From Prolixibacteraceae bacterium (GTDB lineage: Bacteria; Bacteroidota; Bacteroidia; Bacteroidales; Prolixibacteraceae), in NCBI GenBank assembly GCA_003457135.1, contig DMSQ01000006.1, positions 25,555 to 89,554 on the forward strand: a stretch of 64,000 nucleotides of DNA, given 5' to 3'. How positions within the stretch are numbered: the stretch's first letter is position 1; each line of letters begins with the position of its first letter. Positions 1 to 7,771 of the stretch are shown here, one piece after another. The notes beneath the pieces are model-generated. The model had not been told where the DNA came from and did no database searches. It saw nothing but the letters and a program-made list of their open reading frames with translations. Made by a program: the position numbers and the translations under genes.

Positions 1-1554
1 ATACTCACCGGTAAATCCTGCTGAAGCAACCGGCTTAACTTTATTCGATTGCTCATCAACCATTCCAATCCATGTCATCCTGAATTTTCCGTCGTCAACC
101 GCAATGCGGCACGCTTCATTATAAAGCGTTTGCTTATCCTTGACACGGACGATAGCCTGATTGATATTGCTGAGAACGGTATAAACACGGTTAGCTTTTT
201 TAATTTCTTCAAAGGATTGAACAACCTCTGCAGTTCGCTCTTTTACCCGAAGTTCAAGCTCTTCGTTCATCTGTAAAAGACTTTCTTCTGCTTTTCTGCG
301 ACCGGAAATATCTCTTTTTACAAAAACAAAAATGAATGCAAGCAATAGCATCTGTACGCCGAGGCTCATAAAAATAATGAATCGGGTCCGTATGGTTTGT
401 TCGTTTTCAGCTTCGTTGCGCAATTGAAGTAGCCGATCTTCCTTTTCAATCATGTTAGTAATGAGCTTACGGATGCTGATGGTAAGCAAGTTGCCTTTAT
501 CTGTTTCAATCAACAAACGTGCTTCCCTTTCTCCTTTTATCCTTCTCGTTGAAATTAATTCATCGGAGAACGCAATGCGCTCTTCAACCAACTTTTCAAG
601 CGCCGCTAACGCTCGTTGTTGATCAGGATTATCAGCTATTTGTAAATACAGTTTCTTAATTATTTGTGGAACCTCACGGGTAGCTTTTTCACGTGGTAAA
701 AGGTATTCTTCATTACCAGTGATAACGAAGCCGCGTCCACCCGATTGAACTTCAAGAACAAGGGAGAGAATAGTTTCGAGTTGGTTCTTAACCACTTGTG
801 AATTCTTGACACGGTTGCTTGCCTGAAGGAGCGTTTGAATACCGGAAATTGAAAGAAACGAAATAAATAAGATAACTGTGGCTGAAGTAATTAGTCCGGC
901 AAAAAGTTTTTGCTCAATACTTATTGGATTACGCTGCCGTTCAACCACAGTGAAGAGGATACCGAGGCACAGAAATATAAAAGTGACGGCTGTATTGGCC
1001 GCCATCTGTGTGTAAACGGCCGGACCAGTCAATTCTACCAGACCGGTGAGATAACCAATAAGCCCGATGATACTGAGGGAAAGTGGAACGATGATAGAAA
1101 ATTCCATTAAAAAATTTCGCCAGAATCTTTTTAACGTGAAAAGAAAAAAGGCGAAGCCAATTAACAGAAAATTCAACGCTGTGTTAGGCGCCATCAATCC
1201 GGGATTTACTGTTCCGATTGCTCCTGATGGTTCGCAAAACAGAATTCCAGCTAAGCCAATATCCCAGCCAAATAAGTTTTGACAGAGCGAAAGAATTCCA
1301 ACAAGCATAATTACCAGCGACAGGAATCGTACAATCAGGATTGTAAAACGATTTGGGCGTTGTAAAAAGATGAGTGCAAAACCGGCAAAAAGAAATAGTG
1401 CCGCTGTGTTTGCTTTCATGGTAACAGTACCGGGAATAAAAGATTTTAGAGCTGGAATTTCCATTTGCCAGCCTAAAAGAACAATGATGCCAACAGTTGC
1501 GGTTAGTACACCCGCCATGTAAGCCATTGTTGTTCGTGATAATTTTGGTGCCAT
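1..1554 (-). CDS. Membrane sensor protein with CHASE3 and GAF domains, C-terminus beyond the window
   Basis: The minus frame is open for 518 codons from an ATG at 1554 to the left edge, so the C-terminal output domain is missing. The first 220 or so residues hold several hydrophobic helices, a multi-helix membrane sensor region. A CHASE3-type periplasmic domain follows at roughly residues 225-385; it includes the typical SGGRGFVITGNEEYL stretch. Then come one more membrane helix near 395-415, a coiled coil (EELELRVKERTAEV) and the beginning of a GAF domain with ACRIAVDDGKFRMTWIGMVD. This layout is usual for hybrid histidine kinases, diguanylate cyclases or PAS/GAF sensors. The signal sensed and the output type cannot be read here. 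Confidence 0.85.
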   Translation of the reverse strand, partial: MAPKLSRTTMAYMAGVLTATVGIIVLLGWQMEIPALKSFIPGTVTMKANTAALFLFAGFALIFLQRPNRFTILIVRFLSLVIMLVGILSLCQNLFGWDIGLAGILFCEPSGAIGTVNPGLMAPNTALNFLLIGFAFFLFTLKRFWRNFLMEFSIIVPLSLSIIGLIGYLTGLVELTGPAVYTQMAANTAVTFIFLCLGILFTVVERQRNPISIEQKLFAGLITSATVILFISFLSISGIQTLLQASNRVKNSQVVKNQLETILSLVLEVQSGGRGFVITGNEEYLLPREKATREVPQIIKKLYLQIADNPDQQRALAALEKLVEERIAFSDELISTRRIKGEREARLLIETDKGNLLTISIRKLITNMIEKEDRLLQLRNEAENEQTIRTRFIIFMSLGVQMLLLAFIFVFVKRDISGRRKAEESLLQMNEELELRVKERTAEVVQSFEEIKKANRVYTVLSNINQAIVRVKDKQTLYNEACRIAVDDGKFRMTWIGMVDEQSNKVKPVASAGFTGEY

Positions 1555-1578
1555 ATTTTTAAGTTTTATGTTCCTATT

Positions 1579-1882
1579 TTACCACGGAGGCACGGAGTTT
1601 ATTTCTCCGTGTTTCTTTGTGTTCTCCGTGTCTCCGTGGTTAATTTTTTTACCAACCGGCAAACTAAACCGAAAAGAGCTACCAGTTCCTTTTTCGCTTT
1701 CAACACAAATGTATCCTCCTTGTTTTTCATTCGTTGAACTGAAGGTAAAATTTATCGGCTGTAACTAATTGCCGGTGCGATATCCGGGCAAACCAGACTA
1801 AAACACCAAAAGTCAGGATAGTAATTGCCAACAAAACAGAGAATGACTTAACCGGAAAAGTGACATTTTGGAGTAAACGCAT
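1579..1882 (-). pseudogene. Remnant of a sensor histidine kinase with a large internal deletion
   Basis: An ATG at 1882 opens a 51-residue frame (MRLLQNVTFPVKSFSVLLA...) with one clear membrane helix near residues 15-31, as in the N-terminus of a sensor kinase; it stops at 1727. In another minus frame, about 1579-1730, the sequence reads EKQGGYICVESEKGTGSSFRF, which is the G2-box end of a histidine kinase HATPase domain. The whole middle of the protein (sensor, HisKA, N and G1 boxes) is absent. The last residues before the TAA at 1579 are read from an inverted repeat. I infer a deletion that joined the two ends of one kinase gene out of frame. Confidence 0.75.
1581..1640. repeat. Inverted repeat, CACGGAG family
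   Basis: The arms 1581-1597 and 1624-1640 are complementary at 16 of 17 positions (ACCACGGAGGCACGGAG against CTCCGTGTCTCCGTGGT), separated by 26 bases. This is a dispersed intergenic palindrome that I recall from many environmental bacterial genomes. It forms the end of the kinase remnant. Confidence 0.8.
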
Positions 1883-2128
1883 CTGACTAAGGATAATTGT
1901 TTTTTTGAAAAATTTACGAATTTTCCGTTCGTAAAGTTGCTTCTAAGGTACTAATTTTAATTGAAATGAACAACCCTGATATTTATGTTTGAATTTCAGA
2001 ATACCATCGGAGGTTCACCGTCAATTGACATTAAAAGCACAAATGACAGGGAGGTCAATCAATTTGATTATTTTAGGAGATAGTTGAATAAAAGAAGGTT
2101 TGAAAGGTGTTTTCTGTGTAACCATCCG

Positions 2129-2201
2129 AGCCTTTTGGCGGACTCGAACCGCCGACCTGCTCATTACGAATGAGCTGCTCTACCAACTGAGCTAAAGAGG
2201 C
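2129..2201 (-). tRNA. tRNA-Thr (anticodon CGT)
   Basis: The minus strand folds as a cloverleaf of 73 nt. The acceptor is GCCTCTT paired with AAAAGGC (one C/A mismatch), the D stem is GCTC/GAGC, and the anticodon stem GCTCA/TGAGC encloses the loop TTCGTAA. The T arm is GGCGG-TTCGAGT-CCGCC. Loop positions 34-36 are CGT, which reads ACG threonine codons. The CCA end is not encoded. Confidence 0.93.
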
Positions 2202-2217
2202 AAAATATTCAGCTAAA

Positions 2218-2248
2218 TATAAAAAGAAAAACCATCCCTGAAGAGATG
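2218..2248 (-). terminator. Rho-independent terminator after the AONS-family gene
   Basis: On the minus strand CCATCTC-TTCA-GGGATGG forms a 7-bp stem (one T/G pair), and a T-rich run follows toward 2218. It lies 22 bases after the stop of the upstream gene and separates that gene from tRNA-Thr. Confidence 0.8.
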
Positions 2249-2270
2249 GTTTCATATTTATCAGATTTTA

Positions 2271-3518
2271 TTATTCTATAAATGTTGGAATTTCAGTGGC
2301 ATTGTATTTCCCTTCTTCCAGTTTTCTCCTGATTTCAGCAAAAGCTTTAATGGTATATTCCACGTCTTCCAGCGTGTGCATCGCTGTTGGAATCAGACGA
2401 AGCATAATTTGTCCTTTTGGAATAACCGGGTAACCAACTACCGAGCAAAATATATTAAAGTTCTCGCGCAAATCCATCACTGCACTGGTCGCTTCACCAA
2501 CGCCGCCATTAAAATATACTGGCGTAACGCACGAATTGGTGGCTCCCAAATCGAAACCTTCGGCCCTCAAACCACTTTGCAGTTTATCAACAATATACCA
2601 AAGTTTCTCGCGCAGTTCAGGACGGGTACGCAAAAGTTCAAGCCGTTTCAAAGCGCCAATAACCATCGGCATAGGCAACGATTTGGCAAAGGTTTGAGAA
2701 CGCATGTTGTAGCGCAGGTAATTGCAGATATCTTCGTCGCCGGCCACAAAGGCGCCAATTCCGGCCATTGATTTGGCAAAAGTTCCAAATAAAAGGTCAA
2801 CCTGATCCGAAACTCCAAAGTGCTCGGCAGTTCCTGCTCCTGTTGCGCCCATGGTTCCGAATCCGTGGGCATCGTCAACCAGTAACCTGAAATTAAATTC
2901 ATCTTTGAATTTGGCAATTTCATCCAGTTTGCCTAAATCTCCGGCCATTCCGAACACGCCTTCAGTAATTACCAATATGCCACCACCTTGTTTTTCTGTC
3001 AATCGGGTTGCTTTGGTCAGCATATTCCGGAAACTTTCCATATTGTTGTGGGCATAAACAAAACGCTTGCCCATGTGTAAGCGAACACCGTCAAGAATGC
3101 AGGCGTGTGCTTCAGAATCATACACAATCACATCGTTCCGTCCGCAAACTGCATCAATAATCGAAACCATTCCCTGATAGCCGAAATTCAATAAAAACGT
3201 GTCCTGTTTTCCAACAAATTCAGCCAGATTTTGCTCCAGTTCTTCGTGTTTGCTGGTTTGTCCCGACATCATCCGGGCGCCCATCGGGTATGCCATTCCA
3301 TAGTCGGCCGCGGCTTTGGCATCAGCTTCCCTGACTTCCGGGTGATTGGCCAGTCCAATGTAATTATTCAAGCTCCAAACTAAGACTTCTTTCCCCCTGA
3401 ATTTCATCCGGGTGCCTATTTCGCCTTCCAGTTTGGGGAAAGCAAAGTATCCATGAGCCTGTTTCATGTATTTTCCCAGGCTACCCATGTTTGTCCTCAG
3501 TTTTTCAAAAATATCCAC
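2271..3518 (-). CDS. PLP-dependent alpha-oxoamine synthase family acyltransferase (serine palmitoyltransferase-like)
   Basis: This 415-residue protein belongs to the AONS family, which condenses an amino acid with an acyl-CoA or acyl-ACP and releases CO2. Visible signatures are the NNYIGL substrate loop near residue 51, a GxRMMSGQTxxHEELE segment, the PLP-ring histidine region DSEAHAC, the DDAHGFG aspartate motif and the Schiff-base lysine in GTFAKSMAGIGAF. It is not the classic glycine C-acetyltransferase, because its N-terminus and SGQTSKHEELE segment differ. In Bacteroidota, relatives include serine palmitoyltransferase (sphingolipids) and cysteate acyltransferase (sulfonolipids); I cannot choose between them. 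It is a single gene with its own promoter and terminator. Confidence 0.8.
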   Translation of the reverse strand: MDIFEKLRTNMGSLGKYMKQAHGYFAFPKLEGEIGTRMKFRGKEVLVWSLNNYIGLANHPEVREADAKAAADYGMAYPMGARMMSGQTSKHEELEQNLAEFVGKQDTFLLNFGYQGMVSIIDAVCGRNDVIVYDSEAHACILDGVRLHMGKRFVYAHNNMESFRNMLTKATRLTEKQGGGILVITEGVFGMAGDLGKLDEIAKFKDEFNFRLLVDDAHGFGTMGATGAGTAEHFGVSDQVDLLFGTFAKSMAGIGAFVAGDEDICNYLRYNMRSQTFAKSLPMPMVIGALKRLELLRTRPELREKLWYIVDKLQSGLRAEGFDLGATNSCVTPVYFNGGVGEATSAVMDLRENFNIFCSVVGYPVIPKGQIMLRLIPTAMHTLEDVEYTIKAFAEIRRKLEEGKYNATEIPTFIE

Positions 3519-3544
3519 TTTGATCTGGTTTTAAGTTATGGAAG

Positions 3545-3574
3545 CAAAAGTAATTTATTTTAATAAGTCTGCAA
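3545..3574 (-). promoter_or_regulatory. Bacteroidota-type promoter for the AONS-family gene
   Basis: On the minus strand TTTG (3571-3574) is followed after 18 nt by TACTTTTG (3545-3552). This matches the phylum consensus TTTG-N19-TAnnTTTG. The start codon at 3518 lies about 25 nt downstream. Confidence 0.75.
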
Positions 3575-3654
3575 ATTTGTTAATTAAACCTAAAGCGGAT
3601 TGTTTTCTGAATAATTCATCCTAATTTTCGCCCCTTAAAATTCCGATAAAAATG

Positions 3655-3662
3655 TATATTTG
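3655..3662 (+). promoter_or_regulatory. -7 promoter box TATATTTG upstream of bamD
   Basis: TATATTTG fits TAnnTTTG. It overlaps codons 2-4 of the longest possible bamD frame (ATG at 3652), so translation must begin later, at 3667 or 3673. A weak -33 element (TTTTCG, 3625-3630) lies upstream. Confidence 0.6.
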
Positions 3663-3672
3663 CGCCATGTTA

Positions 3673-4485
3673 ATGAAAATGAGAAATTTCGTATCCTCAG
3701 CCTTTGTTTTTGTCCTTCTTTTTAGTTCGTGTAACGATTATAATAAAATCGTAAAAAGCACTGATTATGAATTCAAGTATAAAAAGGCTCTTGAATATTA
3801 CGAAAGCGGGGAATTTGTGCGCTCTTCCACTCTGCTAAAGGAGCTTATCAATATTGTAAGAGGAACCAGCCGTGCCGACAAGGTTTATTATTATTATGCC
3901 AAGAGTCAGTTTGGTATGAAGGATAATATGATGGCCGGGCATTATTTTAAGTCGCTGATCAAAGAGTTTCCAAGAAGTGAATTTGCAGAGGAATCCCAAT
4001 TTATGGTGGGATACTGCTTTTACCTTGATTCACCGAGTCCCAGGCTTGATCAGGGAGTAACCCAAAATGCCATTGATGCTTTGCAGTTGTTTATCAATCT
4101 ATACCCAAAATCGTCAAGAGTTGACGAAGCTAACCGGTTGATTATTGAATTGCGCGATAAATTGGTTTACAAATCGTATTTAAGCGGTAAACTTTATTTC
4201 GATTTGAACAATTATAAGGCTGCCGTGGTTGCTTTGTCGTCGTCGCTGAAAGATTATCCGGATACCAAATACCGCGAAGAACTGATGTATATGCTGTTAA
4301 AAGCAAAGTATTTACTGGCCATCAGGAGCGTTGAAGAAAAAAAGCGTGAACGCCTAAGCTCTGCTTTGGATGAATATTATACCTTTGTGGACGAATATCC
4401 TGAAAGTAAATACCGTAAGGAAGTTGAAAAGTATTTTGCCACAACGGCAAAGTTATTGAATTATAAACCAGGTTCAAATATTTAA
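3673..4485 (+). CDS. bamD: Outer membrane protein assembly lipoprotein BamD
   Basis: BamD is an outer-membrane-anchored TPR lipoprotein of the BAM complex that helps insert beta-barrel proteins. The N-terminus is a lipoprotein signal peptide with lipobox LFSSC, followed by tandem TPR-type helices (ALEYYESGEF, YYYYAKSQFGMKDNMMAGHYF, EFPRSEFAEESQFMVGYCFY, ALQLFINLYPKSSRVDEANR). The length is normal for YfiO/BamD of this phylum. I place the start at MKMRN because an upstream ATG (3652) overlaps the probable -7 box; the ATG at 3667 is also possible. It heads a co-directional run with rpoZ and coaBC, which supports the call. Confidence 0.93.
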   Translation: MKMRNFVSSAFVFVLLFSSCNDYNKIVKSTDYEFKYKKALEYYESGEFVRSSTLLKELINIVRGTSRADKVYYYYAKSQFGMKDNMMAGHYFKSLIKEFPRSEFAEESQFMVGYCFYLDSPSPRLDQGVTQNAIDALQLFINLYPKSSRVDEANRLIIELRDKLVYKSYLSGKLYFDLNNYKAAVVALSSSLKDYPDTKYREELMYMLLKAKYLLAIRSVEEKKRERLSSALDEYYTFVDEYPESKYRKEVEKYFATTAKLLNYKPGSNI

Positions 4486-4490
4486 TACAT

Positions 4491-4829
4491 ATGGATTTTA
4501 AGAAAACAAAAGCTGAATCTACTACAATTTCAAGAGATTTAAGAGAATTGGAAAGCCGTACAGGTAACGTTTATGAAACAGTGATGATTCTGGCAAAACG
4601 TTCAAATCAGATTGCTTCTGAAATGAAAGAAGAGTTAAGTCAGAAACTTCAGGAATTTGCATCCTACACCGATAATCTGGAAGAAGTATTTGAAAATCGT
4701 GAACAAATTGAAATTTCAAAGTACTACGAACGCCTTCCGAAACCAACTTTGATTGCTTACGAGGAATTTGTAAACGATCAGATTTATCACCGTAACCCTG
4801 CCAAGGAAAACCGCAACAAAGAATTGTAA
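4491..4829 (+). CDS. rpoZ: RNA polymerase omega subunit, Bacteroidota type
   Basis: This 112-residue protein resembles the Rpb6/omega family as it occurs in Bacteroidota: a short N-terminal segment, then TGNVYETVMILAKRSNQIA, the helix that packs on the beta-prime subunit. The C-terminus is charged, rich in E, N and K. The gene begins 5 nt after bamD and ends 11 nt before coaBC, the usual order in this phylum. It assists RNA polymerase assembly. Confidence 0.9.
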   Translation: MDFKKTKAESTTISRDLRELESRTGNVYETVMILAKRSNQIASEMKEELSQKLQEFASYTDNLEEVFENREQIEISKYYERLPKPTLIAYEEFVNDQIYHRNPAKENRNKEL

Positions 4830-4840
4830 AATAAGCCTTT

Positions 4841-6064
4841 ATGAGGCTATCAGGAAAACATATTGTCCTCGGGCTTACCGGAAGTATAGCTGCCTACAAG
4901 GCAGCTTATCTTTTAAGGGGCCTTGTCAAAGAAGGCGCCGAGGTGCAGGTGGTGATGACCCCATCAGCCAAAGAATTTATTACCCCGGTTACCATGTCTG
5001 CCTTGTCTGGAAAACCAGTAGCTTCTGAGTTTTTCTCTGCGAATGATGGTAGCTGGTATTCTCATGTGGACATGGGGCAGTGGGCCGATCTTGTTTTAAT
5101 TGCTCCTGCCACTGCATCAACCATCGGGAAAATGGCACATGGTATTTGCGACAATTTGCTTTTAACTACCTATATGTCGGCAAAATGTCCGGTTATGGTT
5201 GCACCTGCTATGGATTTGGATATGTTTAGTCATCCGGCCAATCAGGCGAACCTCGATATTTTGCATTCGTATGGAAATCTGATCATAGAACCGGGAGACG
5301 GAGAACTGGCCAGCGGATTGCATGGAAAAGGCCGCATGCAAGAGCCGGAAATTATTTTGGAAGAAGTCGTCAGGTTTTTCGATCAAAAAAAAAAATTACT
5401 GAATAAGCATTTTCTGGTCACTGCCGGGCCTACCCACGAGAAAATTGATCCTGTGCGCTTTATCGGGAATTATTCGTCAGGCAAAATGGGTTATGCCATT
5501 GCCAATGAACTTGCCGCATGCGGAGCGAAGGTTACCATCGTTTCCGGTCCGGTGCATATTAAAATTACAAATCCTGAAATCACCATCATTCCTGTTGAAT
5601 CTGCCAGTGAGATGTATGAACATTGCCTTCGAATCTTTCCTGAAACCGATGGTGCGGTGATGTGCGCCGCTGTGGCTGATTTTACTCCTGAAAAATATTC
5701 TGCAACCAAATTCAAGCGGGGGAAGTACGGTTTATTGATTCAATTGAAACCAACCACTGATATTGCCGCTGAATTAGGTCAATTGAAATCAGAAAATCAA
5801 ATTGTGGTAGGATTCGCTCTCGAAACTAATGATGAGTTGCAAAATGCCTATTCAAAACTTTCAAAAAAGAACCTTGACTTCATCGTACTGAACTCGATGA
5901 ATGATGATGGCGCTGGATTTGGAGTGAATACCAATAAAATTACAATCATTGACCGGGACAATAATCCGACTTTTTTTGAGTTAAAATCAAAGGCTGAGGT
6001 TGCCAAGGATATTGTTGCCCGGGTTGTTTCTGAAATTGGCAAAAAGCAGGAAAAAAGACATTAG
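4841..6064 (+). CDS. coaBC: Bifunctional phosphopantothenoylcysteine decarboxylase / phosphopantothenate-cysteine ligase
   Basis: CoaBC performs two consecutive steps of coenzyme A synthesis. The N-terminal flavoprotein half (about residues 1-185) shows GSIAAYKAAYLLRGL, the catalytic histidine in SHVDMGQWAD, the cofactor segment APATASTIGKMAHGICDNLL and PAMDLDMF. The C-terminal ligase half begins at TAGPTHEKIDPVRFIGN, with SSGKMGYAIA and AAVADF. At 407 residues it has the length expected for the fused enzyme. It is part of the bamD-rpoZ-coaBC run; the next cluster gene, porD, is displaced by about 725 bp of toxin-antitoxin debris. Confidence 0.96.
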   Translation: MRLSGKHIVLGLTGSIAAYKAAYLLRGLVKEGAEVQVVMTPSAKEFITPVTMSALSGKPVASEFFSANDGSWYSHVDMGQWADLVLIAPATASTIGKMAHGICDNLLLTTYMSAKCPVMVAPAMDLDMFSHPANQANLDILHSYGNLIIEPGDGELASGLHGKGRMQEPEIILEEVVRFFDQKKKLLNKHFLVTAGPTHEKIDPVRFIGNYSSGKMGYAIANELAACGAKVTIVSGPVHIKITNPEITIIPVESASEMYEHCLRIFPETDGAVMCAAVADFTPEKYSATKFKRGKYGLLIQLKPTTDIAAELGQLKSENQIVVGFALETNDELQNAYSKLSKKNLDFIVLNSMNDDGAGFGVNTNKITIIDRDNNPTFFELKSKAEVAKDIVARVVSEIGKKQEKRH

Positions 6065-6102
6065 TCGATAGGAATAATAACCCAAAGATCTCAAAATCTT
6101 AG

Positions 6103-6328
6103 TGCAAAAATAGTCTAGGAAATGTTGACTTAAATCAGAGTAGAGTATGGTTCCAATATTTACAGGATTTTCTGCTGCTTTGATGAAGGGAATATTGTTG
6201 TTTTATTCAACGGATTTCAGAAAAAGACACAGAAAACTCCGTTGAAAGAAATTGAGAAGGCACTCAGGTTAAAACATGAGTATTTTGATTTAAAAAAATC
6301 TCAGGAAAATGAAAGAAGAAGCAATTAA
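6103..6328 (+). pseudogene. Decayed HigB/RelE-type toxin
   Basis: From about 6138 the frame reads IRVEYGSNIYRIFCCFDEGN and then VVLFNGFQKKTQKTPLKEIE, the conserved core and C-terminus of a HigB/Gp49-like toxin, ending with a TAA at 6326-6328. In-frame stops interrupt it: KNSLGNVDL at 6103-6132 lies in another frame, as if a few bases were lost between the two pieces. No start codon or N-terminal half is visible. The toxin end overlaps the antitoxin start by 20 nt, the standard higBA arrangement. The toxin therefore looks inactive. Confidence 0.8.
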
Positions 6329-6614
6329 AAACGCAAAAACATTTGATGAATTGTTAGACATCAAATATGGCAAAATAGGTTCCCCGACCAGAGACGAGTA
6401 TGAAGCTAAGGCAAATTACTTTGTTATTTCCGAAATGTTGAAAGAGGCCAGAAAAGAAGCTCATATCACTCAAGAGCAGTTGGCTGACAAAATCGGCACT
6501 AAGAAAAGCTATATATCCAGACTGGAAAATGGGAAAGCTGACATTCAGGTTTCAACTTTGTATAAAATATTCGAGACAGGTCTGGGCCGAAAAATACGCT
6601 TGACTCTTTTGTAA
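6309..6614 (+). CDS. HigA-like antitoxin, XRE helix-turn-helix
   Basis: This 101-residue protein has a C-terminal Cro/C1 helix-turn-helix: ARKEAHITQEQLADKIGT-KKSYISRLENGKADIQVSTL. The N-terminal 40 residues would contact the toxin. It is intact, although the toxin gene that overlaps its start is broken. HigA proteins neutralise HigB mRNase toxins and repress their own operon. It lies inside an otherwise conserved housekeeping cluster between coaBC and porD, which points to insertion of the module there. Confidence 0.85.
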   Translation: MKEEAIKNAKTFDELLDIKYGKIGSPTRDEYEAKANYFVISEMLKEARKEAHITQEQLADKIGTKKSYISRLENGKADIQVSTLYKIFETGLGRKIRLTLL

Positions 6615-6726
6615 GAACCAAGGGCTGTTGGTATTAACAAACGATAAGTAGGGTCTTAGTGTTTATTAGATTTGAAATCAGCCCCTGGTACCCGGGGTGA
6701 AAAGCAACTTTCGCACTTTTCGGACG

Positions 6727-6745
6727 CCTGCCTGCCGCAGGCAGG
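6727..6745. repeat. Short palindrome CCTGCCTGC-C-GCAGGCAGG
   Basis: Two 9-bp arms with a single-base centre. This GC-rich palindrome is out of keeping with the surrounding AT-rich spacer and is of a type dispersed in intergenic regions of many Bacteroidota. It lies inside an open frame upstream of porD, which argues against the longer start for that gene. Confidence 0.7.
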
Positions 6746-6789
6746 GAACAACATTAGTCTTCCATATGGTAATAAAAAAAATATACCCA

Positions 6790-7698
6790 ATGAAACGATA
6801 TTTGATTTTTCTGATGGTTTTAATTCTTAGCATGAATAAGTCATTTGCCCAGGAATTGCGCTGCAATATCAGCATTTCGGCACAGAAAATTCAGGGAGCC
6901 AACCGGACCATGTTCGAAACCATGCAGGCTGATTTGTATGAATTCATGAATAACCGTAAATGGACGGATCAAAAATACCAAATGGATGAACGGATCGAAT
7001 GTAATTTTTTCATCAATCTCGACGAACAAATTTCTTCTGACGAATTTAAAGGGAGCATTCAGATTCAGTTGCGACGTCCGGTATTTAATGCCTCTTACGA
7101 AACCGTTTTGCTGAATTTAAAAGATAACGACTTTCATTGTAAATATATCGAATATCAGACACTCGAATTCAATGAAACATCGAATAAGGACAATCTGACC
7201 AATATTCTGGCTTTTTATGCCTATATTATTTTAGGAATGGATTACGATTCATTTTCTCTTGAAGGTGGAACAGAATATTTCCAGAAGGCTCAAAGCATTG
7301 TAAATAATTCGCAGAATGCCAGGGAAAAAGGTTGGAAAGCTTATGAAAGTGAGCGAAACAGATATTGGCTGGTTGAAAATATTTTGAATAAGTCGTATGC
7401 CGGGTTCAGAAGTTGTATTTATCAATACCATCGCCAGGGACTGGATTTGATGGCTGAAAAAGCCCCGGAGGGACGAGGTGTGATTGCCGAATCGTTAAAG
7501 TCTATTCAGAAAGTTTTCAGGGCACGTCCATCTTTGTATATCCTGCAGGTCTTTTTCGATGCCAAATCAGACGAACTGGTCAATATTTTCTCCAAATCGT
7601 TCCCCGATGAGCGCAACCGTGTTTCTGTTATCCTGAATGAGTGCGATCCTTCGAATGGGAGTAAATACGAAAAAATACTCAAAGCCGATAGTTTTTGA
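6790..7698 (+). CDS. porD: DUF4835 family protein (PorD-like), exported
   Basis: The 302-residue product begins MKRYLIFLMVLILSMNKSFAQ, a signal peptide ending in an AQ cleavage site. I chose this ATG because the 31 extra upstream codons read through a dispersed palindrome. The body matches DUF4835: IECNFFINLDEQISSD, YETVLLNLKDNDF, a NLTNILAFYAYIILGMDYDSF core and the later GWKAYESERNRYWLVENILN. DUF4835 genes normally lie just upstream of recN in this phylum, as here. Relatives are linked to type IX secretion in Porphyromonas; the exact role is not settled. Confidence 0.85.
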   Translation: MKRYLIFLMVLILSMNKSFAQELRCNISISAQKIQGANRTMFETMQADLYEFMNNRKWTDQKYQMDERIECNFFINLDEQISSDEFKGSIQIQLRRPVFNASYETVLLNLKDNDFHCKYIEYQTLEFNETSNKDNLTNILAFYAYIILGMDYDSFSLEGGTEYFQKAQSIVNNSQNAREKGWKAYESERNRYWLVENILNKSYAGFRSCIYQYHRQGLDLMAEKAPEGRGVIAESLKSIQKVFRARPSLYILQVFFDAKSDELVNIFSKSFPDERNRVSVILNECDPSNGSKYEKILKADSF

Positions 7699-7771
7699 AA
7701 CAAGAATAAACGATTATCTTTAAAACCGGATAGATGGTATCTTCGGTAGCTCACTTAAATTTCAAATTCCG

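Noticed and set aside
1568..1768. 66-codon plus ORF
   Set aside because: It runs antisense through the inverted repeat and the kinase remnant; composition is not protein-like.
2073..2255. 60-codon minus ORF with LAQLVEQLIRNEQVGGSSPP
   Set aside because: It is a translation of the tRNA-Thr gene, a well-known false ORF pattern.
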